A stretch of 31,200 bases of DNA from Marinilabiliales bacterium. GTDB taxonomy: Bacteria > Bacteroidota > Bacteroidia > Bacteroidales > SZUA-534. Shown in pieces: positions 16,113-24,723 of this stretch; the first letter of the stretch is position 1, and every line of letters starts with the position of its first letter. The stretch lies in the NCBI GenBank assembly GCA_003512955.1, contig DOTG01000011.1:101880-133079 (forward strand). Reading direction: 5' to 3'. The position numbers and the translations under genes are program-made. The notes under the pieces were generated by a model, which did not search any database, was not told where the DNA came from, and saw nothing but the letters and a program-made list of their open reading frames with translations.

Positions 16113-16434
16113 GATTAAGAAATTCCTATTTGATATACGTGAATCCATAGATTCAATTGAAAATTATCTTGCCGATAAACGTGATTTTAAAGTTTATTTG
16201 TCAGATAAAATGTTGCGCAGAGCAGTTGAGCGTGAGTTTGAGATTATTGGAGAAGCAATGAGTAGAATTGAAAGGATTGATTCAACAATTGAAATATCAA
16301 GCAAAAAACAAATAATCAGCATGCGCAATCGTGTGATTCATGGTTATGATAAAATTGACGATGAGATTATTTGGGGGACAATTGCGAGGCACTTACCAAC
16401 TTTGAAACTGGAGATTGAAGAATTATTAAAATAA
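16102..16434 (+). CDS. hepT: HepT-like HEPN RNase toxin (DUF86)
   Basis: 110 residues, all helical, with the DUF86/HepT layout. The RNase motif is R75-NRVI-H80-G-Y82 (R-x4-H-x-Y), followed by DKIDDEIIW. The tyrosine is the residue AMPylated by MntA in characterised systems. EREFEIIGEAMSRI is the conserved second-helix segment. All active-site residues are intact, so the toxin is probably functional and held in check by the upstream antitoxin. Its likely target is RNA (tRNA in studied homologues). Confidence 0.88.
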   Translation: MELEIKKFLFDIRESIDSIENYLADKRDFKVYLSDKMLRRAVEREFEIIGEAMSRIERIDSTIEISSKKQIISMRNRVIHGYDKIDDEIIWGTIARHLPTLKLEIEELLK

Positions 16435-16612
16435 AAAACCTACTGGTTACAATACAGGCTCATACGCCATAATAGATTCAGAGGTTTTGCAAGTTTCGTA
16501 TCGGCAGATACAGACGCAACTATGCAGGTCATTACGGTGCATAGCCTAAAACAGTGGCTGGTAGTAGGTAAGATATAACCCCAACAACATTTCTTCCCCA
16601 ATTTTTTGCCCG

Positions 16613-16644
16613 TTTGCCTGATAGTTTTGCACGGTGTATCTTTG
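16613..16644 (+). promoter_or_regulatory. Promoter of the DEAD-box helicase gene
   Basis: TTTG (16613-16616), a 20-base gap and TATCTTTG (16637-16644) match the Bacteroidota consensus fully. The expected transcript has a leader of about 40-45 bases before the ATG at 16693. Confidence 0.75.
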
Positions 16645-16692
16645 GCATTGAATGATTTTAAAAATAACACGGCCAGTTGCCGCTAAAATCTG

Positions 16693-17949
16693 ATGACTAT
16701 GAAGTTCGACGATTACTATATTTCGGAAGAGTTAAAAAAAAACCTGAGCAAACTGGGATTTACCAAACCCACCGATATCCAGTTTAAGTCCATTCCACCC
16801 ATTTTAAAGGGGGAAGATGTGCTGGCTATTGCTCAAACGGGGACAGGAAAAACGGCAGCTTTTGCCATCCCGGTCATCGATATTTTGCATAAGCGGCGAA
16901 TCAAGCAACGGGCCGAGGGAATCCGCTGCCTCGTAATGGTACCCACCCGCGAACTAGCCCAACAAATTACCGAGGTTTTTGAAAAACTGAGCCGGCATAC
17001 CAAGGTGAAAGCATTTGGAATTTACGGTGGAGTGGAACAGGAACAGCAAATTACCAAGCTCAACGACGGTTTCGATGTGCTCATTGCCACTCCCGGCCGT
17101 ATGTTCGATCTCATCAGTCAGGGTCATTTGCGGGTGGACCGGATCGAGATTCTCATCCTCGATGAAGCCGACCACATGCTCGATTTGGGTTTTATAAAAG
17201 ATATTCAGGATATTAAAAAGAAGCTGAAACAGAACCACCAAACGCTTTTCTTTTCAGCAACCATCAACGAAACCATCAAAAAGCTGGCCTATTCCCTGGT
17301 CCGGAATGCTATCCGTATCCAGGTTTCGCCAAAAGATCCGGTAGCCAAAAATGTGGAACATTCCGTGGTTTTTATCGAGATGGACGACAAACGGTTCTTT
17401 TTGGAACGGATGATCAAGGAAAACCCCGAAAGTAAAATTCTGGTATTTGTGCGTACTAAGGTGCGGGCCGAACGTGTGAAAACAGCCATGGAACGGGTGG
17501 GTATTGAATCTATTACCATCCATGGCGACAAAGATCAGCGCGATCGTTTTGGGGTGATGAACCGCTTTAAGAAAGGCGACGTGAAGATATTGATTGCCAC
17601 CGACATCAGTTCGCGGGGCATTGACATTCCCAATGTGGACTACGTGATAAATTACGACCTGCCCGACAAATCGGAAAACTACGTGCACCGTGTGGGGCGT
17701 ACCGGGCGGGGCCGCGAAAAAGGGTTGGCGATATCTTTTTGCAGCAAGGAGGAAAAACCTATCCTGGATGAGATTCAGGAATTTTTGGGTAGTAAAATTA
17801 CCGTGATTGAAATGAGTAAAACCGAGTATAAAGAAATTCTGGAGGTGGCTCAGGAAAAGGAGGGAGACACCAATTGGAAATCGGTGATCCATGAAATTGA
17901 GCAAAACGAGGAATGGCTGAAGAAAAAAGGAAAGAAACCCAAGAGGTAA
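16693..17949 (+). CDS. DEAD-box ATP-dependent RNA helicase (RhlE-like)
   Basis: 418 residues with the full motif set: Q motif (F-TKPTDIQ, Q30), motif I AQTGTGKT (47-54), motif Ib TPGR, motif II DEAD (157-160), motif III SAT (about 187), motif V ATDISSRGIDIP, and motif VI HRVGRTGR (about 332-339). The tail is basic (EEWLKKKGKKPKR), typical for RNA contact. It should unwind or remodel RNA in ribosome assembly or mRNA decay, often at low temperature. A start two codons in (16699) is also possible. A decayed second copy of the motif V-VI region lies at 20443-20579. Confidence 0.93.
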   Translation: MTMKFDDYYISEELKKNLSKLGFTKPTDIQFKSIPPILKGEDVLAIAQTGTGKTAAFAIPVIDILHKRRIKQRAEGIRCLVMVPTRELAQQITEVFEKLSRHTKVKAFGIYGGVEQEQQITKLNDGFDVLIATPGRMFDLISQGHLRVDRIEILILDEADHMLDLGFIKDIQDIKKKLKQNHQTLFFSATINETIKKLAYSLVRNAIRIQVSPKDPVAKNVEHSVVFIEMDDKRFFLERMIKENPESKILVFVRTKVRAERVKTAMERVGIESITIHGDKDQRDRFGVMNRFKKGDVKILIATDISSRGIDIPNVDYVINYDLPDKSENYVHRVGRTGRGREKGLAISFCSKEEKPILDEIQEFLGSKITVIEMSKTEYKEILEVAQEKEGDTNWKSVIHEIEQNEEWLKKKGKKPKR

Positions 17950-18048
17950 AATTATAAGGGAAAAGTTAAAGGACTGTTTCCTGTCTCTGATTTAGTTACA
18001 ATGTCGCCACGACACCCAAAAAACATTATATTATTAATGTATTTAATT

Positions 18049-20382
18049 TCAGAAACTTAATTCCATATTTAACATCAGTTTACGATCATTCAGGGCATTT
18101 CTGTTTTCAAACTCCCGTTTCATTTCTTCGGTATAATTCCGCTCCGGTGTGTCTAACCCGAAATACGCTCTGCTGGAATCGAAGACCGCATATTCAATAT
18201 GTTTTGTATTGAATACATTAAAACAGGCAACTGAAAACTGCATCCTTATTTTCGACAATTTTAGGTTGTACCCCAGGTTTATATCGAGGATGCTTGAAGC
18301 TGGCAGTTGCATAAAATAATATTGGGTGCTATTGTCAGGTAAGGTATAAATATATGAATATTGGGTCTCTTTTTTTCCGGTGTAATGAATAACGGCATTT
18401 GCAAACAACCCCTTTTGCAAGTTAAATTGAGCTCCGGCATTTCCTTTTATTTCGGGTACACTTATTTTTTGGCCAATAATTGAAGTTTCATATTTTATTG
18501 TTTGATACGAGACGTTGGCAAAAAATTCCAAATATTGAAAAGTTTTAGCTTTAAGTTCAAACTCTCCACCGTTAATGTTAATTTTCCCATGATTCTGATA
18601 AATGATGGCATAATTATATATTCCATAGGGTTGTACTTTTTTGGTATCAATCAAGTCCGTTACGTTGTTTTTGAATAAGCTCAATTTTGCGGTTATTTTT
18701 CCAAGGATGTTATAATAATCAAGGTTATAGGAGCTTATTTTTTCGGGTTTGCTATGGCCGCCGCTAGTAACCATCCCGAGAACTATAGAGTTTGTACCTG
18801 TTGTATGGTAATTATAATTTTCTAAAAAAGATGGTTTTCTAAAGGCTTGGCCAAAACCTAATCGGAAATAGTGGTTTTTTATTGGGGAGATATTCATGGT
18901 AATCCTTGGAGAATATTGCCAGTTGAGGCTGGTGTGTTTGTCGAATCGGACGCCCGCCGTAATCTTGAATATTGAATTGATTTTTAACTCATCCTGCACA
19001 AAAATCCCAAATAATTTGTCCACCTGATTTTTTTCCATGTAAGGCGACTTTGAACTTACATTTTCAGCACTCATGCCCGATACCAGCGTGTTTATTTCGC
19101 TGAAGTTATATCTGAAAGTCGCATTGCCATCATTCCTGAAGTATTTTGCTTTGTAATAACCACCCAAATCTTCTCCGTGAACCGATGATGCCTGAATGGT
19201 AAGTTGGGCATTTTCGGAAAAGTTGTTGGAGTATTCGAGCATGGAGCGAAAATTATGGGTGTCAAAATTATTGTCGGCAATTTTGAGTAACGAAGAACTC
19301 AAATCGGGATTTGAAACGGTTCCGAAGTTTACTCCACAGGAGACATTAATCTTCGATTGCGGATTTAAATGGTAGGTAATGTCGAACGTTGCTTTTGAAA
19401 GATTATACCAGTCTTTGATTTTACCGCTCAGGGTATCCCCTGTATTTGGATTAACATAAGGCATCACCTTTTCTTTGATTTTAGTTGAATCGCGGTTGCC
19501 CCATCCTTCAGTTTTGTTCATCCCCAGGTTAAACCGGAAATCGAAATTTTTGAAGTTGTTCCCATATCCGATTTGGTATTGCTGTGTTTCATTTTCTCCC
19601 ATTCTCATCACAATATCTGTGCTCTTGAAGTCAGAGTCAGGTTTGGTGATGATGTTTATCAAAGCACTGAATGAATTGGCTCCATAAAGAGCAGATTGAG
19701 GAGAGGTTAAAATTTCAATCCGCTCTATTTCACTTAAAAAAACAGGAATCTCCGCCCACCTTACAGCACCCGTGAAATCATTATTAACCCGTTGGCCGTT
19801 TAGCAAAACCAGGGTTTTTGAATTTCCCAGCAGATTCAACCCCCTTCCGCCAACATCAATGGAGCTTGCCCAGCCACACATTATATCTAACCCAGCCACA
19901 TTTCTTAAAAGATCGGGAATGTTTTCAGCCCCGCTGATTTCAATGTCACTGCGGGTAATAACTGATACATTGGCTGAAGTTTCAAAAAATTTTTGATCCG
20001 ATTTGGAGGCCGAAACTACTTTAATATTCAAAAGATCCTCGAAGGGAATGTTGTAAATGTCGAAAACCAATTCAACCGTGCCCAAATCTAAAATTGTATT
20101 TTCATTGAATGAAACGCCCATCTCCTTACCGATAAAGCCCTTGGCATTGAACTCCAGGGTTGGGTTTTCCGTTGAGTCGATGTGTAAGGTGAAGTTTCCA
20201 TGGGCATCGGTAACCGTGTTAACGGATGTACCTTTTACAGTTATCCGGGCACCTTTTAAAGGAGTATCAGACTCTGATACAACCAATTTCCCTTTTACTA
20301 CCTGCTGGGCAAATATATATGAAAAATTCATAAATAGGCAGCCAAACAATAGGATTGTATAGGCTGATATTGGTTTGATCAT
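18049..20382 (-). CDS. TonB-dependent outer-membrane receptor
   Basis: 777 residues from the ATG at 20382, chosen over 20436 because MIKPISAYTILLFGCLFMNFSYIFAQ is a proper signal peptide. A carboxypeptidase-regulatory-like domain follows (VVKGKLVVSESDTPLKGARITVKGTSV). The plug domain is near FFETSANVSVITRSDIEISGAENIPDLL to GANSFSALINIITK. The 22-strand barrel ends in LNMELSF with a terminal phenylalanine. The plug resembles the FepA/BtuB-like class rather than SusC, and no SusD-like partner is adjacent. The ligand (siderophore, vitamin or other) cannot be told. Convergent with the helicase gene. Confidence 0.88.
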   Translation of the reverse strand: MIKPISAYTILLFGCLFMNFSYIFAQQVVKGKLVVSESDTPLKGARITVKGTSVNTVTDAHGNFTLHIDSTENPTLEFNAKGFIGKEMGVSFNENTILDLGTVELVFDIYNIPFEDLLNIKVVSASKSDQKFFETSANVSVITRSDIEISGAENIPDLLRNVAGLDIMCGWASSIDVGGRGLNLLGNSKTLVLLNGQRVNNDFTGAVRWAEIPVFLSEIERIEILTSPQSALYGANSFSALINIITKPDSDFKSTDIVMRMGENETQQYQIGYGNNFKNFDFRFNLGMNKTEGWGNRDSTKIKEKVMPYVNPNTGDTLSGKIKDWYNLSKATFDITYHLNPQSKINVSCGVNFGTVSNPDLSSSLLKIADNNFDTHNFRSMLEYSNNFSENAQLTIQASSVHGEDLGGYYKAKYFRNDGNATFRYNFSEINTLVSGMSAENVSSKSPYMEKNQVDKLFGIFVQDELKINSIFKITAGVRFDKHTSLNWQYSPRITMNISPIKNHYFRLGFGQAFRKPSFLENYNYHTTGTNSIVLGMVTSGGHSKPEKISSYNLDYYNILGKITAKLSLFKNNVTDLIDTKKVQPYGIYNYAIIYQNHGKININGGEFELKAKTFQYLEFFANVSYQTIKYETSIIGQKISVPEIKGNAGAQFNLQKGLFANAVIHYTGKKETQYSYIYTLPDNSTQYYFMQLPASSILDINLGYNLKLSKIRMQFSVACFNVFNTKHIEYAVFDSSRAYFGLDTPERNYTEEMKREFENRNALNDRKLMLNMELSF

Positions 20383-20442
20383 ATTCTTTAATAAGAAATT
20401 GTAATTGAAAATTAAACAAAAAAAATCAGAAAACAACGGATT

Positions 20443-20579
20443 CCACCAGCATCAGTTCGCGGGGTATTGACATCCCCCAATGTGGAATATACGGTTAATT
20501 ACATCCTGACCAACAAACCGGAAAACTATGGAAGTATCTGGCCGAGCTGCGAAAGGTATCCTTTTGATTTTTGTGTTAG
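20443..20579 (+). pseudogene. Decayed fragment of a second DEAD-box helicase
   Basis: The DNA is clearly related to helicase positions about 17596-17740. Shared words include CATCAGTTCGCGGGG, ATTGACAT-CCC, AATGTGGA and GGAAAACTA. It covers motif V to just past motif VI, with a one-base insertion in a C run, a deletion through the HRVGRTGR segment, and stop codons. No open frame remains. It is the same orientation as the intact helicase, 2.5 kb away, on the far side of the TonB receptor gene. It is probably a relic of a tandem or partial duplication. Confidence 0.75.
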
Positions 20580-20721
20580 TAAATATTTTGGCACTTATAA
20601 TTGAAAACCACAATTAAAAAAAATCTTCGTGGATTATAAAACTTCTAAATAATTCAAATTGTTATCATGGCCTGGATTTATATCAAAATAGGCGGAAAAA
20701 TAAGGTTATAGTCACTACCGT

Positions 20722-20752
20722 TTTATTGAATAGCCAGATTCAATTATATTTG
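20722..20752 (+). promoter_or_regulatory. Candidate promoter of the DUF4256 gene
   Basis: TATATTTG (20745-20752) fits the -7 box. The -33 position 20 bases upstream is TTT rather than TTG (20722-20724), so the match is partial. The ATG at 20805 lies about 52 bases downstream. Confidence 0.4.
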
Positions 20753-20804
20753 AAAATATTTAGAAACAGATATTGTAAGCTAATAGGAATAAAAGATTTT
20801 GACA

Positions 20805-21374
20805 ATGGAAAATATGAAAAGGTTGACACCAGAACAACGTGAATATCTCATCAGGGTATTAAAAGGTCGTTTTGAGAAAAACATGAACCGGCATACAGGT
20901 CTTGAATGGACCAAAATACAAGCAAAGCTGGATGCGCCAGATGGCGGAGCAAAACTGTGGTCGCTCAATGAAATGGAACGGACTGGCGGTGAGCCGGATG
21001 TTGTTGGCCATGATTCAAAGACGGGCGAATACATTTTTTATGATTGTTCCGTGGAGAGCCCGAAAGGCCGCAGAAGCGTTTGTTACGACCGTGAAGCGCT
21101 GGAGTCAAGGAAAGAACATAAACCGGAAAATAGTGCCATAGATATGGCTTCTGCCATGGGCATGGAACTTTTGACGGAAGAACAATACCGGGAACTGCAG
21201 AAACTTGGTACCTTCGATACGAAAACTTCGAGTTGGGTGAAAACGCCTTCCGAAATTAGAAAACTCGGCGGCGCCCTTTTTTGCGATCGTCGGTACAACC
21301 ATGTCTTTGTGTATCACAACGGTGCAGAATCATACTATGCTGTTAGGGGTTTCCGGGGGGTGCTAAAGGTTTAA
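20805..21374 (+). CDS. DUF4256 family protein
   Basis: 189 residues from the ATG at 20805; a TTG two codons upstream is in frame but less likely. The sequence matches the DUF4256 family: EYLIRVLKGRFEKNMNRH, EMERTGGEPDVVG, then CSVESPKGRRSVCYDREAL and LGGALFCDRRYNHVFVYHNG. No signal peptide or membrane helix is present. No function is established for the family. Base composition is visibly richer in G+C than the cassette-like genes that follow. It is transcribed alone, with no hairpin terminator recognised downstream. Confidence 0.8.
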   Translation: MENMKRLTPEQREYLIRVLKGRFEKNMNRHTGLEWTKIQAKLDAPDGGAKLWSLNEMERTGGEPDVVGHDSKTGEYIFYDCSVESPKGRRSVCYDREALESRKEHKPENSAIDMASAMGMELLTEEQYRELQKLGTFDTKTSSWVKTPSEIRKLGGALFCDRRYNHVFVYHNGAESYYAVRGFRGVLKV

Positions 21375-21795
21375 ATCCGTACCCATAGCTGATTTTGAAT
21401 TTGAGAACGGATAACCTGGGAAAGGATTTGATGTAAGTATCTGAAGTTGTGACAAATAGTTACCAAAGCCAATTGCCAACATACATTTCAGCTAGAACCA
21501 ATTTCACTATCGCCAATTATTTAAACAGAACTATAATTGTTTGAGGTTTTACGCCCTTTGGTCATGAAAACGCTTTGCTAAATTGTGTAGTTAACTACAT
21601 GGGGGTCTCATAATATTGTCTAATGTTGAATTAAATCCTCCTGTGAGATTGTAATTCCAATATGACCTTTTTTCTGAACAAAAATAATGAAGAACACAAT
21701 TAGGCTTTTCCATTCAATTGGAATGAATTTTATACCCTTTTTAATTTGAGGATATGTTAAATCTGGTAGCCGATTTAACGTTGACACGGTTATTT
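21375..21795. other. Gene-free stretch at the left edge of the cassette-like array
   Basis: 421 bases. A minus-strand frame of about 55 codons ending at 21620 (…EWKSLIVFFIIFVQKKG…) has no ATG start and overlaps the next gene's end, so it is not called. It may be a remnant of a lost gene. No strong palindrome like the elements further right was found. Confidence 0.5.
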
Positions 21796-22434
21796 TTATT
21801 TCTTGATTAAATAACCTAAATGTAATCCAAATGTATTATTCCTTTCACCACCACCTAAACCTTCAGGAACTAAATCAACAACTCCAATCTGGTAATCTAA
21901 ACCAATAGAAATCCTATTAAATTGATATGAAATATTTCCACTAAATCCTATGTCAAGTCTTTTATGGTCAGGTGTTCCGTCATAATCTCCGCCTGTATTT
22001 CCCCATTTAACAGCTTTTGTTTCGTTATCGCCCATAAACGCTGTTGTAATATTTCCCCATAATCCACAACCAATATAAGGCCCCAATCCAATTATAATAT
22101 TTTGATTATCAGTTGTAATTGCATAGTTACATTTGATTGGTAAATCCAAATAAAATAGTCGAACCTTATAATCCATCGACTCCGTACCAATATTTGTTCT
22201 TAATCCATATCCTTTTTCATTTAGTAATAATCCGGATGATAAAAACAGATTGTTGTTTAAATATTTATTGTAAGCCAATCCAATAGAGCTGCCTAATAGA
22301 ACCCGATTATTATTTGAAGGGGGTTCATAAACATTATTTAGTTTGATACCAACATTTATTTGTAATTGGTTGTCCTGTCCTTTCAAATTAGAAAAACAAA
22401 AAATAAATAATGTAATAGAAATAATTCGAATCAT
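21796..22434 (-). CDS. Outer-membrane beta-barrel protein (PorT/OMP_b-brl_2-like)
   Basis: 212 residues. A signal peptide (1-19, ending NLKGQ) is followed by alternating strands typical of small barrels: QINVGIKLNN, GSSIGLAYNKYLNNNLFLSSGLLL, RLFYLDLPIKCNYAI, NIIIGLGPYIGCGLWG, ISIGLDYQIGVVDL, NTFGLHLGYLIKK. The YLDLPI.. / GLGPY pattern is characteristic of Bacteroidota PorT-type barrels. The role is unknown. It is the last gene on the left of the co-oriented array, separated from its upstream neighbour by a partial palindromic element. Confidence 0.75.
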   Translation of the reverse strand: MIRIISITLFIFCFSNLKGQDNQLQINVGIKLNNVYEPPSNNNRVLLGSSIGLAYNKYLNNNLFLSSGLLLNEKGYGLRTNIGTESMDYKVRLFYLDLPIKCNYAITTDNQNIIIGLGPYIGCGLWGNITTAFMGDNETKAVKWGNTGGDYDGTPDHKRLDIGFSGNISYQFNRISIGLDYQIGVVDLVPEGLGGGERNNTFGLHLGYLIKK

Positions 22435-22570
22435 GTGCTATAAGTTTTAATTAATGCGAGTTTTATAATTTGTGCATAATGTTTGATAGTTATGCTATAA
22501 ATAGTGCTGCGTGGATTCGTCTTTACCGAACCGATGAAAAACCTGTCAGTGGGTGCCAAATCCAGCTCCC

Positions 22571-22603
22571 CGGATACCAACTGTTTCATATTGTGTGTTG
22601 GCC
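22571..22603. repeat. Partial copy of the palindromic boundary element
   Basis: ACCAACTGTTTCATATTG followed by TGTGTTGGCC matches the right arm of the full elements at 23651-23785 and 26803-26934 almost base for base. The matching left arm is not evident, so this copy is truncated or strongly diverged. Confidence 0.6.
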
Positions 22604-22607
22604 TCAT

Positions 22608-23111
22608 TTATTTATCAGCTTTTCTTCCCGAATTCTCTTTCAAATTTATAATATAATCCGAAGTACCATATTTTGAACCGTCATTTCCATCTTCCGAAAC
22701 AACAAGAATCTCTTTGTCACTCATCCATTTTTTGAAATGAGTGTTCCTATATGCTCTAAAAATCTCGAAATCAGGAGTTAAAATAAAAACATGTTCACCT
22801 ATAGATGCCACAATATATTTTTTGTCATCAGAATATTTCAATTTAGCTGTTTGAGTATAGGCCTCAATAGATACACTTTTATCATCCTTAGCACGCCTTG
22901 TTACTTTATCATATTCTAAGTGCCAAATTTTTGTTCCATCCAAATATGTTTCATGTAAGTACTTATAATTATGGGTCTTGGTAGTTTTATCATACTCTAA
23001 TCCATAATCAATATAAAAGTAATAGTCTCCAGCAAAGAAACTAAATCCCCCATCAGCAAAACATAGCATTGTACTGAGGGAAAATAGAATAGTTAATATC
23101 AATTGTTTCAT
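22608..23111 (-). CDS. Secreted hypothetical protein
   Basis: 167 residues. A signal peptide (1-19, MKQLILTILFSLSTMLCFA) precedes a mature part rich in Tyr, Lys and Asp, probably all beta (YYFYIDYGLEYDKTTKTHNYKYLHETYLDGTK), with a repeated short YD-K-T pattern. A segment around IVASIGEHVFILTPDFEIF resembles a propeller-like strand pair. No family recognised. It appears to be a single-gene cassette: the decayed ParE lies upstream and a partial palindromic element downstream. Confidence 0.6.
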   Translation of the reverse strand: MKQLILTILFSLSTMLCFADGGFSFFAGDYYFYIDYGLEYDKTTKTHNYKYLHETYLDGTKIWHLEYDKVTRRAKDDKSVSIEAYTQTAKLKYSDDKKYIVASIGEHVFILTPDFEIFRAYRNTHFKKWMSDKEILVVSEDGNDGSKYGTSDYIINLKENSGRKADK

Positions 23112-23142
23112 TTTATATAAGTTTAAATAATTCTAATGTGTT

Positions 23143-23362
23143 TTATTGCAACTTACAACCAAGGTAAACTTTATTTCTGTATCCTTTTTTATGCAGTCAA
23201 CAGATTCAAATGCAAATGGTCTTTGTGAGCTATAATGTCAAAATATTCAAAAAGCGAATCAAAGTATTTGTCGGCTTGTGCAATCCCAAACTTGTCAACA
23301 CCGTAATGATGAATGCGAATTAAATCCTCCGCAGCAGAATTACTTAATCTATATTCGGCCAT
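23143..23362 (-). pseudogene. Frameshifted ParE/RelE-type toxin remnant
   Basis: From the ATG at 23362 the first frame gives 57 residues (AEYRLSNSAAEDLIRIHHYG...) that are clearly the N-terminal half of a ParE toxin, ending at 23189. The rest continues in two other frames: RPFAFESVDCIKK, then KKGYRNKVYLGC ending at 23143. This implies two frameshifts, one at an A run. The normal C-terminal strand is missing. The toxin is therefore almost certainly inactive. Its antitoxin gene just upstream is also frameshifted. Confidence 0.82.
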
Positions 23363-23593
23363 TAAGCAAAGTCTTTGATTGCTTTAAAATTTGCTCTTTA
23401 GTTTAGTAGTAAAACCACTACTTTCTGATTTTTCTAATTTTGCCCTAATCCAGTCAATTTGAGCTTGCTGATTCCGAGCTTGTCTAATCAAGTCATTAAC
23501 CAGTTCACTCTTGCTGGAATATTCCTCATTGTCTATTTGAGCTTTTAACCATTCATCATTTGGTTTCGAAAAAGATATACTTTGTCTTGGCAT
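23349..23593 (-). pseudogene. ParD-like antitoxin with C-terminal frameshift
   Basis: The open frame from the ATG at 23593 (MPRQSISFSKPNDEW) gives 69 residues ending at 23384. Residues 1-60 are a ribbon-helix-helix ParD. A one-base loss after GFTTK sends it out of frame. Restoring it gives KEQILKQSKTLLNGRI, a normal ParD C-terminus, with a stop at 23349 overlapping the toxin start. The C-terminus is the toxin-binding part, so neutralisation is probably lost, while DNA binding could remain. The 69-residue product may still be made. A start at 23641 is possible but extends into the flanking repeat side. Confidence 0.75.
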
Positions 23594-23650
23594 AATTTCT
23601 GTTTTTTTTTTGATGTAAGAATAAAAACGAATCGCTTGCAACTTTTGTAT

Positions 23651-23785
23651 TGTTGGCAGCGGCTGACAATATGAAACGATTGGGTTTTCGGATCACGTTC
23701 GTATCCACCGTTGGAAAAGTTGGTTTGAAAACTAAACGTCCGCAAACCACTGATCCCCAACTGTTTTATATTGTGTGTTGCCAGT
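23651..23785. repeat. Palindromic boundary element, full copy A
   Basis: Arms ACAATATGAAACGATTGGG (23666-23684) and the complement of CCCAACTGTTTTATATTGT (23756-23774) agree at 16 of 19 positions. The outer ends are TTGGCAGC and TTGCCAG. By eye it matches the copy at 26803-26934 at about nine of ten positions over some 110 bases. It lies between the TPR gene's stop and the ParD promoter region. Confidence 0.85.
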
Positions 23786-23793
23786 AGTTTTTA

Positions 23794-24666
23794 TTAGTTT
23801 ATCGTAATATTGTGCTCTTTAGCCTTCTTGTCAATTAAGTCCATTTTGTTTAATTCCTTAAGTTTTGAAAACATTAAACTCATTAATTGCTTACTATCTT
23901 TAACATAATTGGAATTAGTATTGACATAAATTCTATGAGCAATAAATATATTATCTAAAGCATTTTCATAATCACCTTTTATGAAATACATTTTCGCAAG
24001 TCCAAAATAGCCTTCAGGATTATCAGGGTATAAGAATTTTAGTTGAGAATAATTTTTTATTGAATTCTCATCATCCTCAAGGAAGGAGTATGAAACAGCA
24101 ATATTCAAAAGTGCTACATCTCCTTCAGGAAATATATCAAGTGATTGCTTGTAATACTTAATAGCAGTTTTGTAATTTTCTAAATGACGATATGATATTG
24201 CAAGATGGTCAATTGCGTAAACAAAATTGTTATCAGATTTTACTGCTGATTTGAATTCTTTAATTGCATTTTTATAATCACCATTTTCCATAAAATCATT
24301 TCCCTTATCAAAATGTACATTTGCTTGCTGATTGTCAGACCTTTTGTAAAACCTACTTTTTTTATCCTCAATAACCAACCGTCTAACATTATAACAATAA
24401 CTGGGGAGTATTTCAAATGATTCTTTTAGGGTTCCCCTGATACCCTCTACAGTTCCTATTAGTTTTCTTTCTTCTGGGGTACCTTCCATCATGACTTTTG
24501 CCATTGCTGCTGTGATGCTTGGTTGAATACTGTCTTGGAGAACTTGGAAATTATCGATTGAATCCAAATATTCACAGGCATTTTGTGCTATTTTTTCAGT
24601 CAAAGTTTGTCCTTGAGTGATTGTGGCCATTGCAAAATTAAAAATCAGAATAGTAAAATATTTCAT
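23794..24666 (-). CDS. Secreted TPR-repeat protein
   Basis: 290 residues from the ATG at 24666, which gives a proper signal peptide (MKYFTILIFNFAMATITQGQ); an ATG six codons upstream (24684) is possible. The N-terminal part (30-110) is helical without a recognised domain. From about residue 115 there are three to four TPR units (VHFDKGNDFMENGDYKNAIKEFKSA; AIDHLAISYRHLENYKTAIKYYKQSLD; ALLNIAVSYSFLEDDENSIKNYSQL; GYFGLAKMYFIKGDYENALDNIFIA). It is probably a periplasmic scaffold. Partner unknown. It stands alone between two palindromic elements. Confidence 0.75.
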   Translation of the reverse strand: MKYFTILIFNFAMATITQGQTLTEKIAQNACEYLDSIDNFQVLQDSIQPSITAAMAKVMMEGTPEERKLIGTVEGIRGTLKESFEILPSYCYNVRRLVIEDKKSRFYKRSDNQQANVHFDKGNDFMENGDYKNAIKEFKSAVKSDNNFVYAIDHLAISYRHLENYKTAIKYYKQSLDIFPEGDVALLNIAVSYSFLEDDENSIKNYSQLKFLYPDNPEGYFGLAKMYFIKGDYENALDNIFIAHRIYVNTNSNYVKDSKQLMSLMFSKLKELNKMDLIDKKAKEHNITIN

Positions 24667-24723
24667 CTTTATCTTTTTTGTCATTTCGTTGTATTTTATG
24701 GTTAGAAGTGTTTTTTCAAATTG

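Noticed and set aside
16435..16612. Minus-strand frame opposite the helicase leader
   Set aside because: No start context or family resemblance. The region is better explained as an upstream non-coding stretch with the helicase promoter at its end.
18011..18032. TGTCG-CCA-CGACA hairpin between helicase and TonB receptor genes
   Set aside because: It is followed on the plus strand by A rather than T and preceded by T on the other, so it does not make a convincing terminator in either direction.
21620..21784. Minus-strand frame of about 55 codons ending at 21620
   Set aside because: No ATG start, only a possible GTG; it overlaps the next gene's end in another frame and has no family match I recognise.
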